From NCBI RefSeq assembly GCF_037080055.1, contig NZ_JBAOJI010000006.1, forward strand, positions 191,615-255,614: DNA of 64,000 bases, written 5' to 3'. This document shows, in pieces, positions 1 to 8,369 of the stretch (within the stretch, counting starts at the first letter, position 1; the number at the start of each line of letters is the position of its first letter). The DNA is from Halovenus sp037080055 (GTDB lineage: Archaea; Halobacteriota; Halobacteria; Halobacteriales; Haloarculaceae). A program made the position numbers and the translations under genes. The notes below the pieces were generated by a model. The model made no database searches, was not told where the DNA came from, and saw only the letters and a list, made by a program, of their open reading frames with translations.

Positions 1-419
1 GGCCCGTCCTCGGACTGATCATCTCTATCGTGCTGACGTTCATCGTCTACATCGCGATCGGTGCCTGGCGGACCTACGTTATCGCACAGGCCCGATCCGT
101 CGGTGCCTTCGTCCTCTTTGCCCACACCTTCGACGGCGTGACGACCGCCATCGGCGTCGACGTACTGGGCGGGGGTGAACGGTCGGCGCTGCCCGCTGCC
201 ATCCTCGACTTCGCGGCTGGCCTTCCCGTCGCAGATACCATCGGCGTCGGCTGGCTGTTCGTTCTCGTGAAAGTCACTCTTGCGTCGGCGATTGTCGTCC
301 TCTTCGCCGACTATCTCGACGAGGAGCCGACGCAGGCGAATCTCCTGCTCGCACTCATCGCCATCGTCGGACTGGGGCCCGCGGTCAACAACTTCTTCCT
401 GTTTCTGCTCTCGCCCTGA
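1..419 (+). CDS. DUF63 family membrane protein, C-terminal part
   Basis: The frame is open from the left edge, so the true start lies outside the window; a GTG at 30 is only an internal codon. The visible part is mostly hydrophobic, with about four membrane segments, and contains an H-x2-D-x-V-T-T motif (HTFDGVTT), which I associate with the archaeal DUF63 integral membrane family. The protein ends in a hydrophobic helix just before the stop. The family function is unknown to me. The assignment rests on the short motif and overall hydropathy, so it is good but not certain. The next gene follows 53 bp later with its own promoter-like box. Confidence 0.75.
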   Translation, partial: PVLGLIISIVLTFIVYIAIGAWRTYVIAQARSVGAFVLFAHTFDGVTTAIGVDVLGGGERSALPAAILDFAAGLPVADTIGVGWLFVLVKVTLASAIVVLFADYLDEEPTQANLLLALIAIVGLGPAVNNFFLFLLSP

Positions 420-443
420 CCGCCGATCGCTGCTTTCGCTTCC

Positions 444-450
444 TTTACTA
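444..450 (+). promoter_or_regulatory. TATA-like box for uridine phosphorylase gene
   Basis: TTTACTA lies 23-29 bp before the ATG at 473. At this distance transcription would begin at or next to the start codon, as in leaderless haloarchaeal mRNAs. No Shine-Dalgarno sequence is visible before the ATG. Confidence 0.45.
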
Positions 451-472
451 CTGCGGCCCGAGACGAACCGAC

Positions 473-1198
473 ATGGCGAAACAGCCACATCTACTCGTCG
501 AGGACGGCGATCTGACCGATATCGCACTCGTTCCGGGTGATCCCGGCCGAGTCGACCGGATTGCGAGCCACTGCGACGATCATACTGTCGTCGCGACCAA
601 CCGCGAATACAAACTCGTCAACGCGACCTACGAGGGCCGTGAGCTGACGATCTGTTCGACAGGAATCGGCTCGCCCTCGGCGGCGATTGCGGCCGAAGAA
701 CTGGAGGCGGTCGGTGTCGAGACCCTCCTTCGCGTGGGGACGACCGGCGCGCTCCAGTCCGGCATCGAGATCGGTGACATGATCGTCGCCACCGGCGCGG
801 CCAAAGACGAGGGGACGACCAAACGCTACGAGGACGCGACGGTCCCCGCCGTCCCCGATTACGAGGTGCTCTCGGCGCTGGTCGACGTCTCCGAGCAGCG
901 CGAGGCTCCGGTCCACGTCGGTCCAGTTGCGACCGACGATGCCTTCTACGCCGAAACCGAGGCGTACGTCTCCGACTGGGAGGACGCCAGCCTGCTCGCC
1001 GTCGAGATGGAAGCGGCGGCGCTGTTTACCATCGCTCGCCGGAAGGGAATGCGCGCCGGGGCGATCTGTACCGTCGACGGCAACCTCGTCGAAGGCACAC
1101 AGAAAGGCGAGACCGAGGAGGACGAACTGCCCGCAAAGGCTAAAAACAACGTCGAACGAGCTATCGAGATCTCGCTAGAGGCGACCCGACGGCTGTAG
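473..1198 (+). CDS. udp: Uridine phosphorylase (nucleoside phosphorylase-I family)
   Basis: 241 aa, the usual size for this family. It cleaves uridine with phosphate to uracil and ribose-1-phosphate in pyrimidine salvage. Visible family marks are an early PGDPGR phosphate-binding motif, a central LRVGTTGAL stretch (the phosphate/ribose-binding strand) and VEMEAAALF, the base/ribose-site helix typical of uridine and purine nucleoside phosphorylases. It would supply uracil to Upp, encoded at 44058-44735. It stands alone; the convergent FIST gene ends on the next base. Exact nucleoside preference (uridine versus purine) cannot be proven from motifs. Confidence 0.9.
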   Translation: MAKQPHLLVEDGDLTDIALVPGDPGRVDRIASHCDDHTVVATNREYKLVNATYEGRELTICSTGIGSPSAAIAAEELEAVGVETLLRVGTTGALQSGIEIGDMIVATGAAKDEGTTKRYEDATVPAVPDYEVLSALVDVSEQREAPVHVGPVATDDAFYAETEAYVSDWEDASLLAVEMEAAALFTIARRKGMRAGAICTVDGNLVEGTQKGETEEDELPAKAKNNVERAIEISLEATRRL

Positions 1199-2404
1199 TC
1201 ACTCCGGGAGCAGGAGCACGGATGTCGTGGCGTTGTGATAGCCGCTCGCAGAATCCGGCGGCATGCAGACCTCGCCGTAGGTCTCGAAACCGACAAACTG
1301 CGCCGGGAGTACGTCGGCTATTCCTTCGACTGCGCGGTCGAACTCGGAGCCGAGGATGATCTCTCGACAGCCGCAGTCGAAGACGAGCGCGCCGGCGAGC
1401 CCATCGCCCTCGAATTCTGCCAGCGCTTGCTCGGCAGCGTTCTGGGCGGAGTCGATCTGTGCCTCCGTCGGACTGTGGGTGATCCGGACTTCCGTCCCCT
1501 CCGGAACGGCCGTCGCGACGGCGAGCGGACCGGTGGTCCGGTCGGTCATCCCAGGCCAGCGGATCTTGTGTGCCCCGTCGGCGATGGGCACGCCGAGTTC
1601 GAATCTGGTCAGCAGATCGAACAGCTCTCGGTCCTCGGCCGTCAGCGAGTCCACGTCGATTCCGTATTCCGCCGCCGCGACCGCGGCGACCTCGCGCTTC
1701 CAGACATCGAATGCGGGCTCGCCGCCGAGTTCGTAGATGATGTTCTCCTCGGCGCGGGTCACCTCGTAGGTCTCGGAGATGGGTTCGTGCCCGTGCTCGA
1801 CGCCAAGCCCGAAGGGCTGATCGCCACTCAATACGGCGATTGCGACGCCGTCATCGGCGATTCCGTCCTCGGTAAAGACCAGCGTCTGCTCCATTCCGAG
1901 GTCGTCGCCCGCCGATCCGCCCGCCAGCGGAATATCGCCCAGTACCTGATTCGTCACGAGGCTGATCTGCTCGCCTTTGCCGGTCAGGCCGCTGTGGACG
2001 GTCACGGCGGCGGTGTACTCCCCGTCCATCTCGGCTGTCTCCGGCAAGTCCGCAACTGCTCGCTCGACGGTCCCGAAGATGTCTTCGGAGACGCCGTCGG
2101 CCAGTGCCGTCTCGATATGGAGGTGGTCGGACGCGATCAGGCCGACTGCGAGCCCTCCGCTGGTTACGCGGTCGTCGGTGAACTCCCCGGCCGTCGTCGA
2201 GCCGAATAGTTTGATCGGTCCCAGCTGCTCCCGTACTGTGTCGACGATGGTCTCGACATCGTGGATCGCGGATGCGAATACGACCGCGAGTTCGACCGAG
2301 TCGGGGTCGGTAAGCTGACCGCGGGCCGTCCGCACCGCTTCGCTCGTCGCGGTCGCTGTGTCGGCCGCTGTCGTGATTCCGCGAACCAACTCGGTGCTCT
2401 CCAT
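1199..2404 (-). CDS. FIST domain sensor protein
   Basis: 401 aa with the FIST N and FIST C architecture. The N half carries GSTTAGEF and an AVTVHSG-like segment, and the C-terminal part has VFDCGCREIILG followed by VGFETYGE, the characteristic end of FIST_C. FIST proteins are thought to sense small ligands in signalling. I chose the ATG at 2404 because a TATA-like box sits about 45 bp upstream. An in-frame GTG at 2473 immediately follows the kinase stop and would add 23 unlikely residues. The upstream same-strand gene is a soluble histidine kinase, so the two probably form one sensory unit. Confidence 0.85.
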   Translation of the reverse strand: MESTELVRGITTAADTATATSEAVRTARGQLTDPDSVELAVVFASAIHDVETIVDTVREQLGPIKLFGSTTAGEFTDDRVTSGGLAVGLIASDHLHIETALADGVSEDIFGTVERAVADLPETAEMDGEYTAAVTVHSGLTGKGEQISLVTNQVLGDIPLAGGSAGDDLGMEQTLVFTEDGIADDGVAIAVLSGDQPFGLGVEHGHEPISETYEVTRAEENIIYELGGEPAFDVWKREVAAVAAAEYGIDVDSLTAEDRELFDLLTRFELGVPIADGAHKIRWPGMTDRTTGPLAVATAVPEGTEVRITHSPTEAQIDSAQNAAEQALAEFEGDGLAGALVFDCGCREIILGSEFDRAVEGIADVLPAQFVGFETYGEVCMPPDSASGYHNATTSVLLLPE

Positions 2405-2447
2405 ATTCCGGTCCCCCGCTCTTCGCAGAGAGTTCTCGACACCAGTG

Positions 2448-2454
2448 TATAAAA
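2448..2454 (-). promoter_or_regulatory. TATA-like box before the FIST gene
   Basis: Reads TTTTATA on the minus strand, 44-50 bp before the ATG at 2404, predicting a leader of about 20 nt. It lies between the kinase stop and the FIST start, so the FIST gene may have a promoter of its own besides read-through. Confidence 0.5.
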
Positions 2455-2473
2455 GTACTGCCGACAGCGGCAC

Positions 2474-4150
2474 TCAGCAGTCCAGTTTCCGTTTCGCCGT
2501 CTCGGCGGCCACGGTCACGAGACTGCTTTCCCCTTCGTGGTCGGCGATCGCTCCGAGCACTCGCTGTGCCGTCTCGTGATCGAATCGGGTCTGATCGATT
2601 TCCAGTTCCGTCAGCGCGCCGTCGACGAGTTCGGTCGCTTTCTTGTTGCCGAGCGGTTCCGCCAGTTGGTCGATCAGATCGCCGCTGGTCAGCGCGAAAT
2701 TCACGCCCCTGATCTCGAACCGTGCGCCTCCGTCGCTCCCCTCGGTGACGGCAATCTCCCAGCCGTGGGCACGAACGACATCCCGGACGATTGCGAGCCC
2801 GAAGCCCGTTCCACTTTGCTCGGTCGTGAACCCCTCCTCGAAGACCTGCTCTCTGTCCTCTTCGGGGATCCCTGGGCCCGTGTCCTCGACGAAAAAGCCG
2901 TCTTCCAGCAGGCCGAGGGAGACTGTCAGCGATTCAGTGCCGTCATCGAGTCCGTGCTCCACGGAATTGCGAAACAGGTTCTCGAAGACGGTCTGGAGTC
3001 GTTCAGGATCGGAATCGATCTCGACAGGATCGCAGAGTTCCAGTGAGGCGTCTTCGGTCTCGACGTTCGCCCACGCCTGCCTCGCCGTCTCGGTGAGTTG
3101 GGTTCGCTCCGTCTCGGTGATCGCTTTCCCCTCTCTGGCGAGAGTCAACGCCTCGTCGATGATGTCGCTCATTCGCCCGTGTGCCCGCTGGATCTGCTCG
3201 ATGTCCTCCGAATCGACGGTTGGGTCGTCGGCCTCCTCGACCGTTCGTGCGAGCAGTTCGAGCCGTCCACTGGCGACGTTGAGCGGGTTTCGCAGGTCGT
3301 GAGAGACGATGCCGGCGAACTTGTCGAGCCGTTCGTTCTGGTATTCGAGCTTTGCCGTCTGTGTCTCTAGTTTTGCCGTGCGCTGTTCGAGTTCGCTCTC
3401 TCGCTCTCGAAGTTCTTCCTCCCGGCGTTTCGTGGCCGTCACGTCCCGGACGAGGACGACGTACCCGCCGTGCTCCCGGTTCGTAACGCTGATCTCGTAA
3501 CAGCTCTGTCCCGATTCAGTGTCGATCCACAGGTGATCGCTGACGTGGTGCTGTTCGCTCGCGGTATCGGTGATCTCTGCGAACAGTGCCCGGATCCGTC
3601 CGGATTGGTCGGTCGTCGCCGCAGTCGGCTGACCTGCCTCCTCGAACAGGTTCTCGACGGGAGTCCCTTCCACAGGCTGTCCGATATCCGTGAACAGCGT
3701 CTGTAACTCGTCGTTTATCCGGCGGATCCGCAACTCGCTGTCGACGACGAGTAACCCGACCGGCATCGTCTCGATGATCTCGCCCGCGTGGTCGCGTTCG
3801 GCCGCGAGTCGCTGGCGACGGCGAAACTCGCTAGCGTAGGCCCGAACACGGTGTGCCAACAACCAGGGATCACGGGCGATATCGACCGGTCCGTCGTCGT
3901 GATCGAGCGGTGGCTGCTGTGTCTCGGTCACCTCGAAGATGATCGGGGGCTGTCTGTCCAGATCACGGATCTCCGTGCGAACAGTCTCGAAGTCCTCGGT
4001 AGCGACGACACAGTGCGGCTGACCGGCTTCGAGTTGTTCGGTCCACTCACTCCCCCCGGAGAGCGCTGTGACAGTCAGGGAGTCGTCGTCGACGAGCGAC
4101 AGCGGTGGCTTCTCACTCCCCACGTAGACCACGCGCAACGGCTCCCCCAT
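2474..4150 (-). CDS. Soluble PAS histidine kinase with extra C-terminal module
   Basis: 558 aa, no membrane segment. Residues 1-75 look like a receiver domain that has lost its phospho-acceptor Asp. A PAS domain follows (about 122-240), then a coiled coil (about 243-275), a HisKA dimerisation helix with SHDLRNPL (H284), and an HATPase with its N box around N391/N395, DTGPG at 423-427 and GTGFGLAI at 447-454. Residues about 488-558 are an additional helical module after the ATPase that I do not recognise. It likely passes phosphate to an unlinked regulator. The FIST gene downstream suggests that FIST supplies or modifies the signal. Confidence 0.9.
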   Translation of the reverse strand: MGEPLRVVYVGSEKPPLSLVDDDSLTVTALSGGSEWTEQLEAGQPHCVVATEDFETVRTEIRDLDRQPPIIFEVTETQQPPLDHDDGPVDIARDPWLLAHRVRAYASEFRRRQRLAAERDHAGEIIETMPVGLLVVDSELRIRRINDELQTLFTDIGQPVEGTPVENLFEEAGQPTAATTDQSGRIRALFAEITDTASEQHHVSDHLWIDTESGQSCYEISVTNREHGGYVVLVRDVTATKRREEELRERESELEQRTAKLETQTAKLEYQNERLDKFAGIVSHDLRNPLNVASGRLELLARTVEEADDPTVDSEDIEQIQRAHGRMSDIIDEALTLAREGKAITETERTQLTETARQAWANVETEDASLELCDPVEIDSDPERLQTVFENLFRNSVEHGLDDGTESLTVSLGLLEDGFFVEDTGPGIPEEDREQVFEEGFTTEQSGTGFGLAIVRDVVRAHGWEIAVTEGSDGGARFEIRGVNFALTSGDLIDQLAEPLGNKKATELVDGALTELEIDQTRFDHETAQRVLGAIADHEGESSLVTVAAETAKRKLDC

Positions 4151-4251
4151 ATCTCCGTATATGCCCCGGTAGATACATACATCCTCCTGAAAATGCCACT
4201 CAAGTCACAGAAATCGCGGGCTACAAATGGGCTCGGTTCAACCGGATCCGT

Positions 4252-5049
4252 ATGGGAGCAGAGCTTGCAGTTATCGAGTGCGATCCGGCGGCGCTGTCAC
4301 GGGCGATCAGCACCGCTGCGCTCGCGACTGACGAGGAGGATCCGTACACCGAGATGTTCGTCCGAATCGACGGGACTGGAATCGATACGCCGGCCAGTAC
4401 CGTCGATGCGCCGCTCGCCTCGTTCTGTACGCTCCATCCGTCACTGTTCGAGTCGTTTACTGTCTTCGAGTCGACCGCTGCACTCTTTCCGATCGAACCG
4501 ATGCTCGACTGGCTCGCGTACTTCGACGACGAACAGTCTCTGACGCTCACCGTCATCGGCGAAGCGGGCGCGGAGTACGCGAGTGCCTTCCGGTTCGAGA
4601 GCGACCGCCGGGAGCTACGTTTCGAGTGTCTCGATGCGCCGGAGTTGATCGAAGACGTGGAGATCACCCTCCCCGACCGGTTCGTCGACACGCAGTTTCT
4701 CGCCGAATCGGGCGAGCCGGTTCCGACGATCGTCGAGACGACCGCCGCGGAACTCGACAGGCTGGTCGAAGCGGCCGCACGCTGTGCCGGTGTCGAGAGC
4801 TATCCGTTATCCTATCGTGAGGGACGGCTCACGTTCGAACTCTCCGGGGAGCGAACGGCGGTTTCAGGGACGCTCGACGGGACAGTCGACGGGCCAGCGT
4901 TCGAGCACCGCTACGGTACCGAGTTCGCCCGCGTCGTTCGGGCTGTCGAGGGGCAGGTCACGCTCCAGACCGGTCCGAACCACCCGCTTGCGGTCCGCTG
5001 TACGGACCCCGGTGTAACCTATCGATACGTCCTCACAGCGGGCCAGTAA
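4252..5049 (+). CDS. PCNA-like (sliding-clamp-fold) protein
   Basis: 265 aa. I chose the ATG at 4252 because upstream in-frame codons would overlap the divergent kinase gene. The layout resembles archaeal PCNA (about 247 aa): two halves joined by a linker, DRFVDTQF near the middle, alternating beta strands, and an end with YRYVLTAG, comparable to the TYMLAPRI-type terminal strand of PCNA. Residues about 7-25 match the position of the first clamp helix. Conservation is weak and the usual clamp signature loops are not obvious, so this is probably a divergent paralogue or structural mimic rather than the replicative clamp. It is transcribed alone, divergently from the kinase-FIST pair. Confidence 0.55.
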   Translation: MGAELAVIECDPAALSRAISTAALATDEEDPYTEMFVRIDGTGIDTPASTVDAPLASFCTLHPSLFESFTVFESTAALFPIEPMLDWLAYFDDEQSLTLTVIGEAGAEYASAFRFESDRRELRFECLDAPELIEDVEITLPDRFVDTQFLAESGEPVPTIVETTAAELDRLVEAAARCAGVESYPLSYREGRLTFELSGERTAVSGTLDGTVDGPAFEHRYGTEFARVVRAVEGQVTLQTGPNHPLAVRCTDPGVTYRYVLTAGQ

Positions 5050-5063
5050 GGGAGAACGGAAGC

Positions 5064-5070
5064 TTTACAC
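5064..5070 (+). promoter_or_regulatory. TATA-like box for purD
   Basis: TTTACAC lies 24-30 bp before the purD ATG at 5094, consistent with a leaderless transcript. Confidence 0.45.
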
Positions 5071-5093
5071 TCGGTTCGGTCGGGCCTATTGGT

Positions 5094-6413
5094 ATGGACG
5101 AGACAGTGCTGCTGGTCGGGGGCGGTGGCCGCGAACATGCGGTTGCGCGTGCGCTCGCTGACTCCGAGGCCACCCTCTACGCCTGTGCGGGGAACCGGAA
5201 CCCAGGAATCGCTCGACTCGCCGCGGGATTCGAGACGCTCGAGACGACGAACCCGACGGCGGTGCGAAGCTACGCCGAAGAGGTCGACGCAACCCTCGCC
5301 GTCATCGGTCCGGAAGCACCGCTGCAGGCCGGTGTGGCCGACGCGCTCGACGAGGCGGGCGTCTACGCCTTCGGCCCGCAGGAGGCCGAAGCCCGCATCG
5401 AGACGGACAAGGCCTTCCAACGCCGGTTCATGCAGGAACACGACATCCCGGGCTGTCCCCATTTCGAGACCTTCGAGGATATGGACGAAGCGTGTGAGTA
5501 CATCGACGAGTACGACGGCGACCTGGTGGTCAAACCCGCCGGCCTCACCGGCGGCAAAGGCGTCCGCGTCATCGGCGATCAGGTGACCGAAGCAGAAGCC
5601 AAGGAGTACATCCGCGAGTCGGAGTACGAACGCATCGTCCTCGAAGAGCGACTCGTCGGCGAGGAGTTCACCGTCCAGGCCTTCGTCGCCAACGGCCAAC
5701 TCCGCGTGACGCCCGCCGTGCAGGACCACAAACGTGCCTACGAAGGCGGCGAAGGACCGAACACCGGCGGGATGGGTGCCTACAGCGACGCCTCGCTCGC
5801 CCTGCCGTTTATGTCCGACGAGGAGTACAGCGATGCAGTCGACGTACTGGAAGCGACGGTCGATGCCCTCGACGGATACAAAGGTGTGCTCTACGGGCAG
5901 TTCATGCTGACGACGGAAGGAATCAAAGTCGTCGAGTTCAACGCCCGGTTCGGTGATCCGGAAGCGATGAATACGCTGCCGGTGCTCAACACCGATTTCC
6001 TCGATGTGCTCGTCGCCGCCCGCGAGGAGGAGTCACTCCCGCAGCTCTCCTTTGCCCCGCGAGCGACGGTCTGCAAATACGCCGTTCCCGACGGCTACCC
6101 GACCGACCCCGAGGCCGGCGCGAAAGTAACCATCGACGAAGACGATGTGGCGCAGATTGCCGACGAACACGGCGACGGCGAGGCACTGCTGTACTACGCG
6201 AGCGTCGACGAACGCGACGACGGCATCTACACGACCACGTCGCGGTCGTTCGCCGTGGTCGGCGTCGCGGAGACGATTACGGACGCCGAGGAGGTCGCCG
6301 ACGCAGCGATCAGCGAGGCCGGCGAAGATGGCCTGCGCGTCCGCCATGATATCGGAAAACCTGATCTCGTCCAGCAGCGAATCGACCACATGGCCGAACT
6401 CCGCGGCGAGTAG
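5094..6413 (+). CDS. purD: Phosphoribosylamine-glycine ligase (GAR synthetase)
   Basis: 439 aa, normal for PurD. It joins phosphoribosylamine and glycine with ATP in the second step of purine synthesis. The N-terminal LLVGGGGREHA loop is diagnostic. A PEAPL motif follows, then the ATP-grasp core with LVVKPAGLTGGKGV (lysine and glycine loop over ATP), EGPNTGGMGAYS, and the metal-binding VVEFNARFGDPE. A C-terminal GARS domain with a DERDDGIYTTTSR segment completes it. It is monocistronic here, with no other pur gene nearby. Confidence 0.97.
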   Translation: MDETVLLVGGGGREHAVARALADSEATLYACAGNRNPGIARLAAGFETLETTNPTAVRSYAEEVDATLAVIGPEAPLQAGVADALDEAGVYAFGPQEAEARIETDKAFQRRFMQEHDIPGCPHFETFEDMDEACEYIDEYDGDLVVKPAGLTGGKGVRVIGDQVTEAEAKEYIRESEYERIVLEERLVGEEFTVQAFVANGQLRVTPAVQDHKRAYEGGEGPNTGGMGAYSDASLALPFMSDEEYSDAVDVLEATVDALDGYKGVLYGQFMLTTEGIKVVEFNARFGDPEAMNTLPVLNTDFLDVLVAAREEESLPQLSFAPRATVCKYAVPDGYPTDPEAGAKVTIDEDDVAQIADEHGDGEALLYYASVDERDDGIYTTTSRSFAVVGVAETITDAEEVADAAISEAGEDGLRVRHDIGKPDLVQQRIDHMAELRGE

Positions 6414-6513
6414 CGCTCCTGCCGTTCGCTTCGAGACGATTGTTTTTCTGCCAGACGAGCGCCGAGACCAGTCTGTGTGCCGAGTCGTTTGTCCGCCCGT
6501 ATTGGCGAAACAA

Positions 6514-6519
6514 TTATAC
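6514..6519 (+). promoter_or_regulatory. Possible TATA-like box for small ORF at 6569
   Basis: TTATAC lies about 50 bp before the ATG at 6569, which would give a leader of around 25 nt. Confidence 0.35.
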
Positions 6520-6568
6520 GACTGTGTATTGTTTTCCCACCTGAGGGCAGAGAAAACCCCAGATTGGT

Positions 6569-6712
6569 ATGAGAGAGCAACCACAGGACAACAGCGACTC
6601 AGAACGACAGTACGAGGCAGTCGAGGCCGGGGACGGTGAGTTCGTCATCTACGAGAAGTCGAAAAAGACGGCGTGGATCCAGTCCAGTCACACGGTCGAC
6701 GTACGACAGTAG
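6569..6712 (+). CDS. Small acidic protein (DUF7331-like)
   Basis: 47 aa, running from ATG at 6569 to TAG at 6710. The sequence has a polar N-terminus, then YEAVEAGDGEFVIYEK and an AWIQSS segment ending the fold. I recall this pattern (EAV.AGDG, then AWI.S near the end) from small haloarchaeal proteins classed as DUF7331, of unknown function. It has a TATA-like box and acidic haloarchaeal composition. It stands alone between purD and the convergent S17e gene. Confidence 0.65.
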   Translation: MREQPQDNSDSERQYEAVEAGDGEFVIYEKSKKTAWIQSSHTVDVRQ

Positions 6713-6775
6713 GTCAACCGGCCAGCGCAGTCGCTGGTCAGGGTGAAGACCGCATTCAGTCGCCTCGAGAGAAAA

Positions 6776-6970
6776 TCAGTTCGCTTCCTGCGGCGCCGCC
6801 ATCTTCCGGGTTACGTAGCCCGCGATCCGATTTCGGACCCCCTTGGACTCGATGTTCGTCAGTTCCATCACGACCTCTTTGTTGTGCTCGAAGTCCGGTC
6901 CGAACGCGTCCGGATACTGCTCCATCAGCGTCCGACCCGTCTTCTTGACGTATGCAGGTTTGATCGCCAT
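6776..6970 (-). CDS. rps17e: Small ribosomal subunit protein S17e
   Basis: 64 aa starting MAIKPAYVKKTG, the typical archaeal S17e opening, with NKEVVMELTNIESKGVRNRIAGYVTR, which matches the eukaryote/archaea-specific ribosomal protein. It acts in the small subunit. I chose the ATG at 6970 over in-frame codons further up because a TATA-like box is 27 bp upstream, which fits a leaderless mRNA. It is monocistronic; the metal-regulator genes lie upstream on the same strand. Confidence 0.95.
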   Translation of the reverse strand: MAIKPAYVKKTGRTLMEQYPDAFGPDFEHNKEVVMELTNIESKGVRNRIAGYVTRKMAAPQEAN

Positions 6971-6996
6971 CGTTGTCGTTGCTAACGCGGTCATCC

Positions 6997-7004
6997 TTTA
7001 ATAT
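6997..7004 (-). promoter_or_regulatory. TATA-like box for rps17e
   Basis: ATATTAAA on the minus strand, 27-34 bp before the S17e ATG at 6970. It lies in the short spacer after the stop of the Lrp-TRASH gene. Confidence 0.55.
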
Positions 7005-7020
7005 CATTCGACTTCGGTCG

Positions 7021-7611
7021 TCACACACCCTCCTGCAGTTCCTCGTAGCGCTCCCGGAAACTCGCCGCGCAGGACGAACAACAAAAGTGATACCGTTCGC
7101 CGTCGATCTGTTCGCGTTCCCCTTCGGGTGTGACGGTGTTCCCACACTCGACACACTCGGGGGCGAGTGTCGACTCCTGTACCGTAGGCTGCCACGACGT
7201 GCCGCCGAGTAACTGGACCTGATAGTCGCTGATCTGTTCGCGGTCGAGGTGTTGATCGATCAGATTCTCCACACCGCTTTCGTCGGTGACGAGCGTGCAG
7301 ACGACGGTGTCGTCGACGGTTCTGAAGACGTGTTCGGTCCGTTCGTCTCCATCGAGGGCGTCGGCAATCGACCCACCGCTGCCCGCCGTTCCCTCGATGG
7401 TCACGAGTAGCGAGTGGCCGCCCCGGAGCAACTTCCGGTCGATGTCGACAGTGAACTTCTCGATCAGACCGATTTCCCGGAGTCGCTCGACCCTGTCCGA
7501 GACGGCCGGGGCCGAGAGGTCGACCGCCTCGGCGATTTCGCTGTACGGCCGGCGGCCGTCTTCGAGCAGTAGCGTCAGAATCTCTTCGTCGGTGTCGTCG
7601 ATATCACGCAT
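7021..7611 (-). CDS. Lrp/AsnC-type regulator with C-terminal TRASH metal domain
   Basis: 196 aa. Residues 1-60 form an AsnC-type winged helix (DDTDEEILTLLLEDGR, then YSEIAEAVDLSAPAVSDRVERL as the recognition region). A middle sensor-like domain follows. From about 148 there are CVECG and, after a spacer, HFCCSSCAASF, the cysteine pattern of a TRASH domain that binds soft metals. In Halobacterium a protein of this architecture controls the copper-exporting ATPase. The start is 2 nt after the DtxR-type stop, so the two regulators are probably cotranscribed. Copper is the most likely ligand by analogy; the metal is not shown here. Confidence 0.9.
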   Translation of the reverse strand: MRDIDDTDEEILTLLLEDGRRPYSEIAEAVDLSAPAVSDRVERLREIGLIEKFTVDIDRKLLRGGHSLLVTIEGTAGSGGSIADALDGDERTEHVFRTVDDTVVCTLVTDESGVENLIDQHLDREQISDYQVQLLGGTSWQPTVQESTLAPECVECGNTVTPEGEREQIDGERYHFCCSSCAASFRERYEELQEGV

Positions 7612-7613
7612 GG

Positions 7614-8306
7614 TTATTCACTCGCTGAGGCTCGTTCGACGTGTTCGCCCGGCGGGCGAACGCGGATCGCTTCGGCAATCGAATCCGGCAGCGAGACCGT
7701 TTCATCCTCGCCGAGTCGAAGGGTGAGCATGCCGATCGGTGCGACTTCTTCGACGGTCACGACCGTTCCCGGTGTGATTCCTTCCTCCTGGAGATAGGCG
7801 AGTTCCTCCGGGTCGCGGTCCCGGACGCGAGTGACGACGAGTCGCTCTCCTTCGTCGTGGTTGCTCAGCCGTCGGTCGTCGTCTTCGGTGACCGGTTCGA
7901 GCGCGTCGTTCGGGATCGGATCGCCGTGGGGATCGACTTCGGGGTCGTCGAGCACCTCTGCGACCCGCTGCTCGAACTCCTCGCTGATGTGGTGTTCGAG
8001 TGTATCCGCCTCCTCGTGGACCGTCGCCCAGTCGTAGCCGAGTTGTTCCGCGAGATAGGTTTCGAGCAGGCGGTGGTGGCGAATCACTTCGAGCGCGACC
8101 GTCTCTCCCTCTCTGGTGAGTTCGACGCCCTTGTACTTCTCCCGCTCGACCAGCCCCCGCTTCTCGAGTTTTTCCATCATGCTGGTCGCCGTCGGCGGCG
8201 TCACGTCGAGCACCTCGGCGATGCTCGATGTCGACACGGGCTCCCCTTCCCGTTGTTTGATCTCGTAGATGGCCTTCAGATAATCCTCCATCTTCGCGCT
8301 CAACAT
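7614..8306 (-). CDS. DtxR/SirR-family metal-dependent repressor
   Basis: 230 aa. The N-terminal winged helix reads MEDYLKAIYEI, with SSIAEVLDVTPPTATSMMEKL as helix-turn-helix. The dimerisation/metal domain follows (ALEVIRHHRLLETYL, then EEADTLEHHISEEFE, the metal-ligand helices), and a C-terminal FeoA/SH3-like domain (GTVVTVEEVAPIGM). It should repress iron or manganese uptake genes when the metal is bound. I picked the ATG at 8306 because a TATA-like box lies 25-30 bp upstream and the 11-residue extension further up is not family-like. It is followed 2 nt later by the Lrp-TRASH regulator. Confidence 0.93.
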   Translation of the reverse strand: MLSAKMEDYLKAIYEIKQREGEPVSTSSIAEVLDVTPPTATSMMEKLEKRGLVEREKYKGVELTREGETVALEVIRHHRLLETYLAEQLGYDWATVHEEADTLEHHISEEFEQRVAEVLDDPEVDPHGDPIPNDALEPVTEDDDRRLSNHDEGERLVVTRVRDRDPEELAYLQEEGITPGTVVTVEEVAPIGMLTLRLGEDETVSLPDSIAEAIRVRPPGEHVERASASE

Positions 8307-8330
8307 ACTCCGGATTAGCAGAGACCCGGG

Positions 8331-8336
8331 TATAAG
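8331..8336 (-). promoter_or_regulatory. TATA-like box for the two-regulator operon
   Basis: CTTATA on the minus strand, 25-30 bp before the DtxR-type ATG at 8306. It predicts a leaderless transcript covering both metal regulators. Confidence 0.5.
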
Positions 8337-8369
8337 CATGCCGACTGTCCATCTCGCTGACGTTCGCGA

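Noticed and set aside
5019..5729. 236-codon minus frame
   Set aside because: Antisense to purD.
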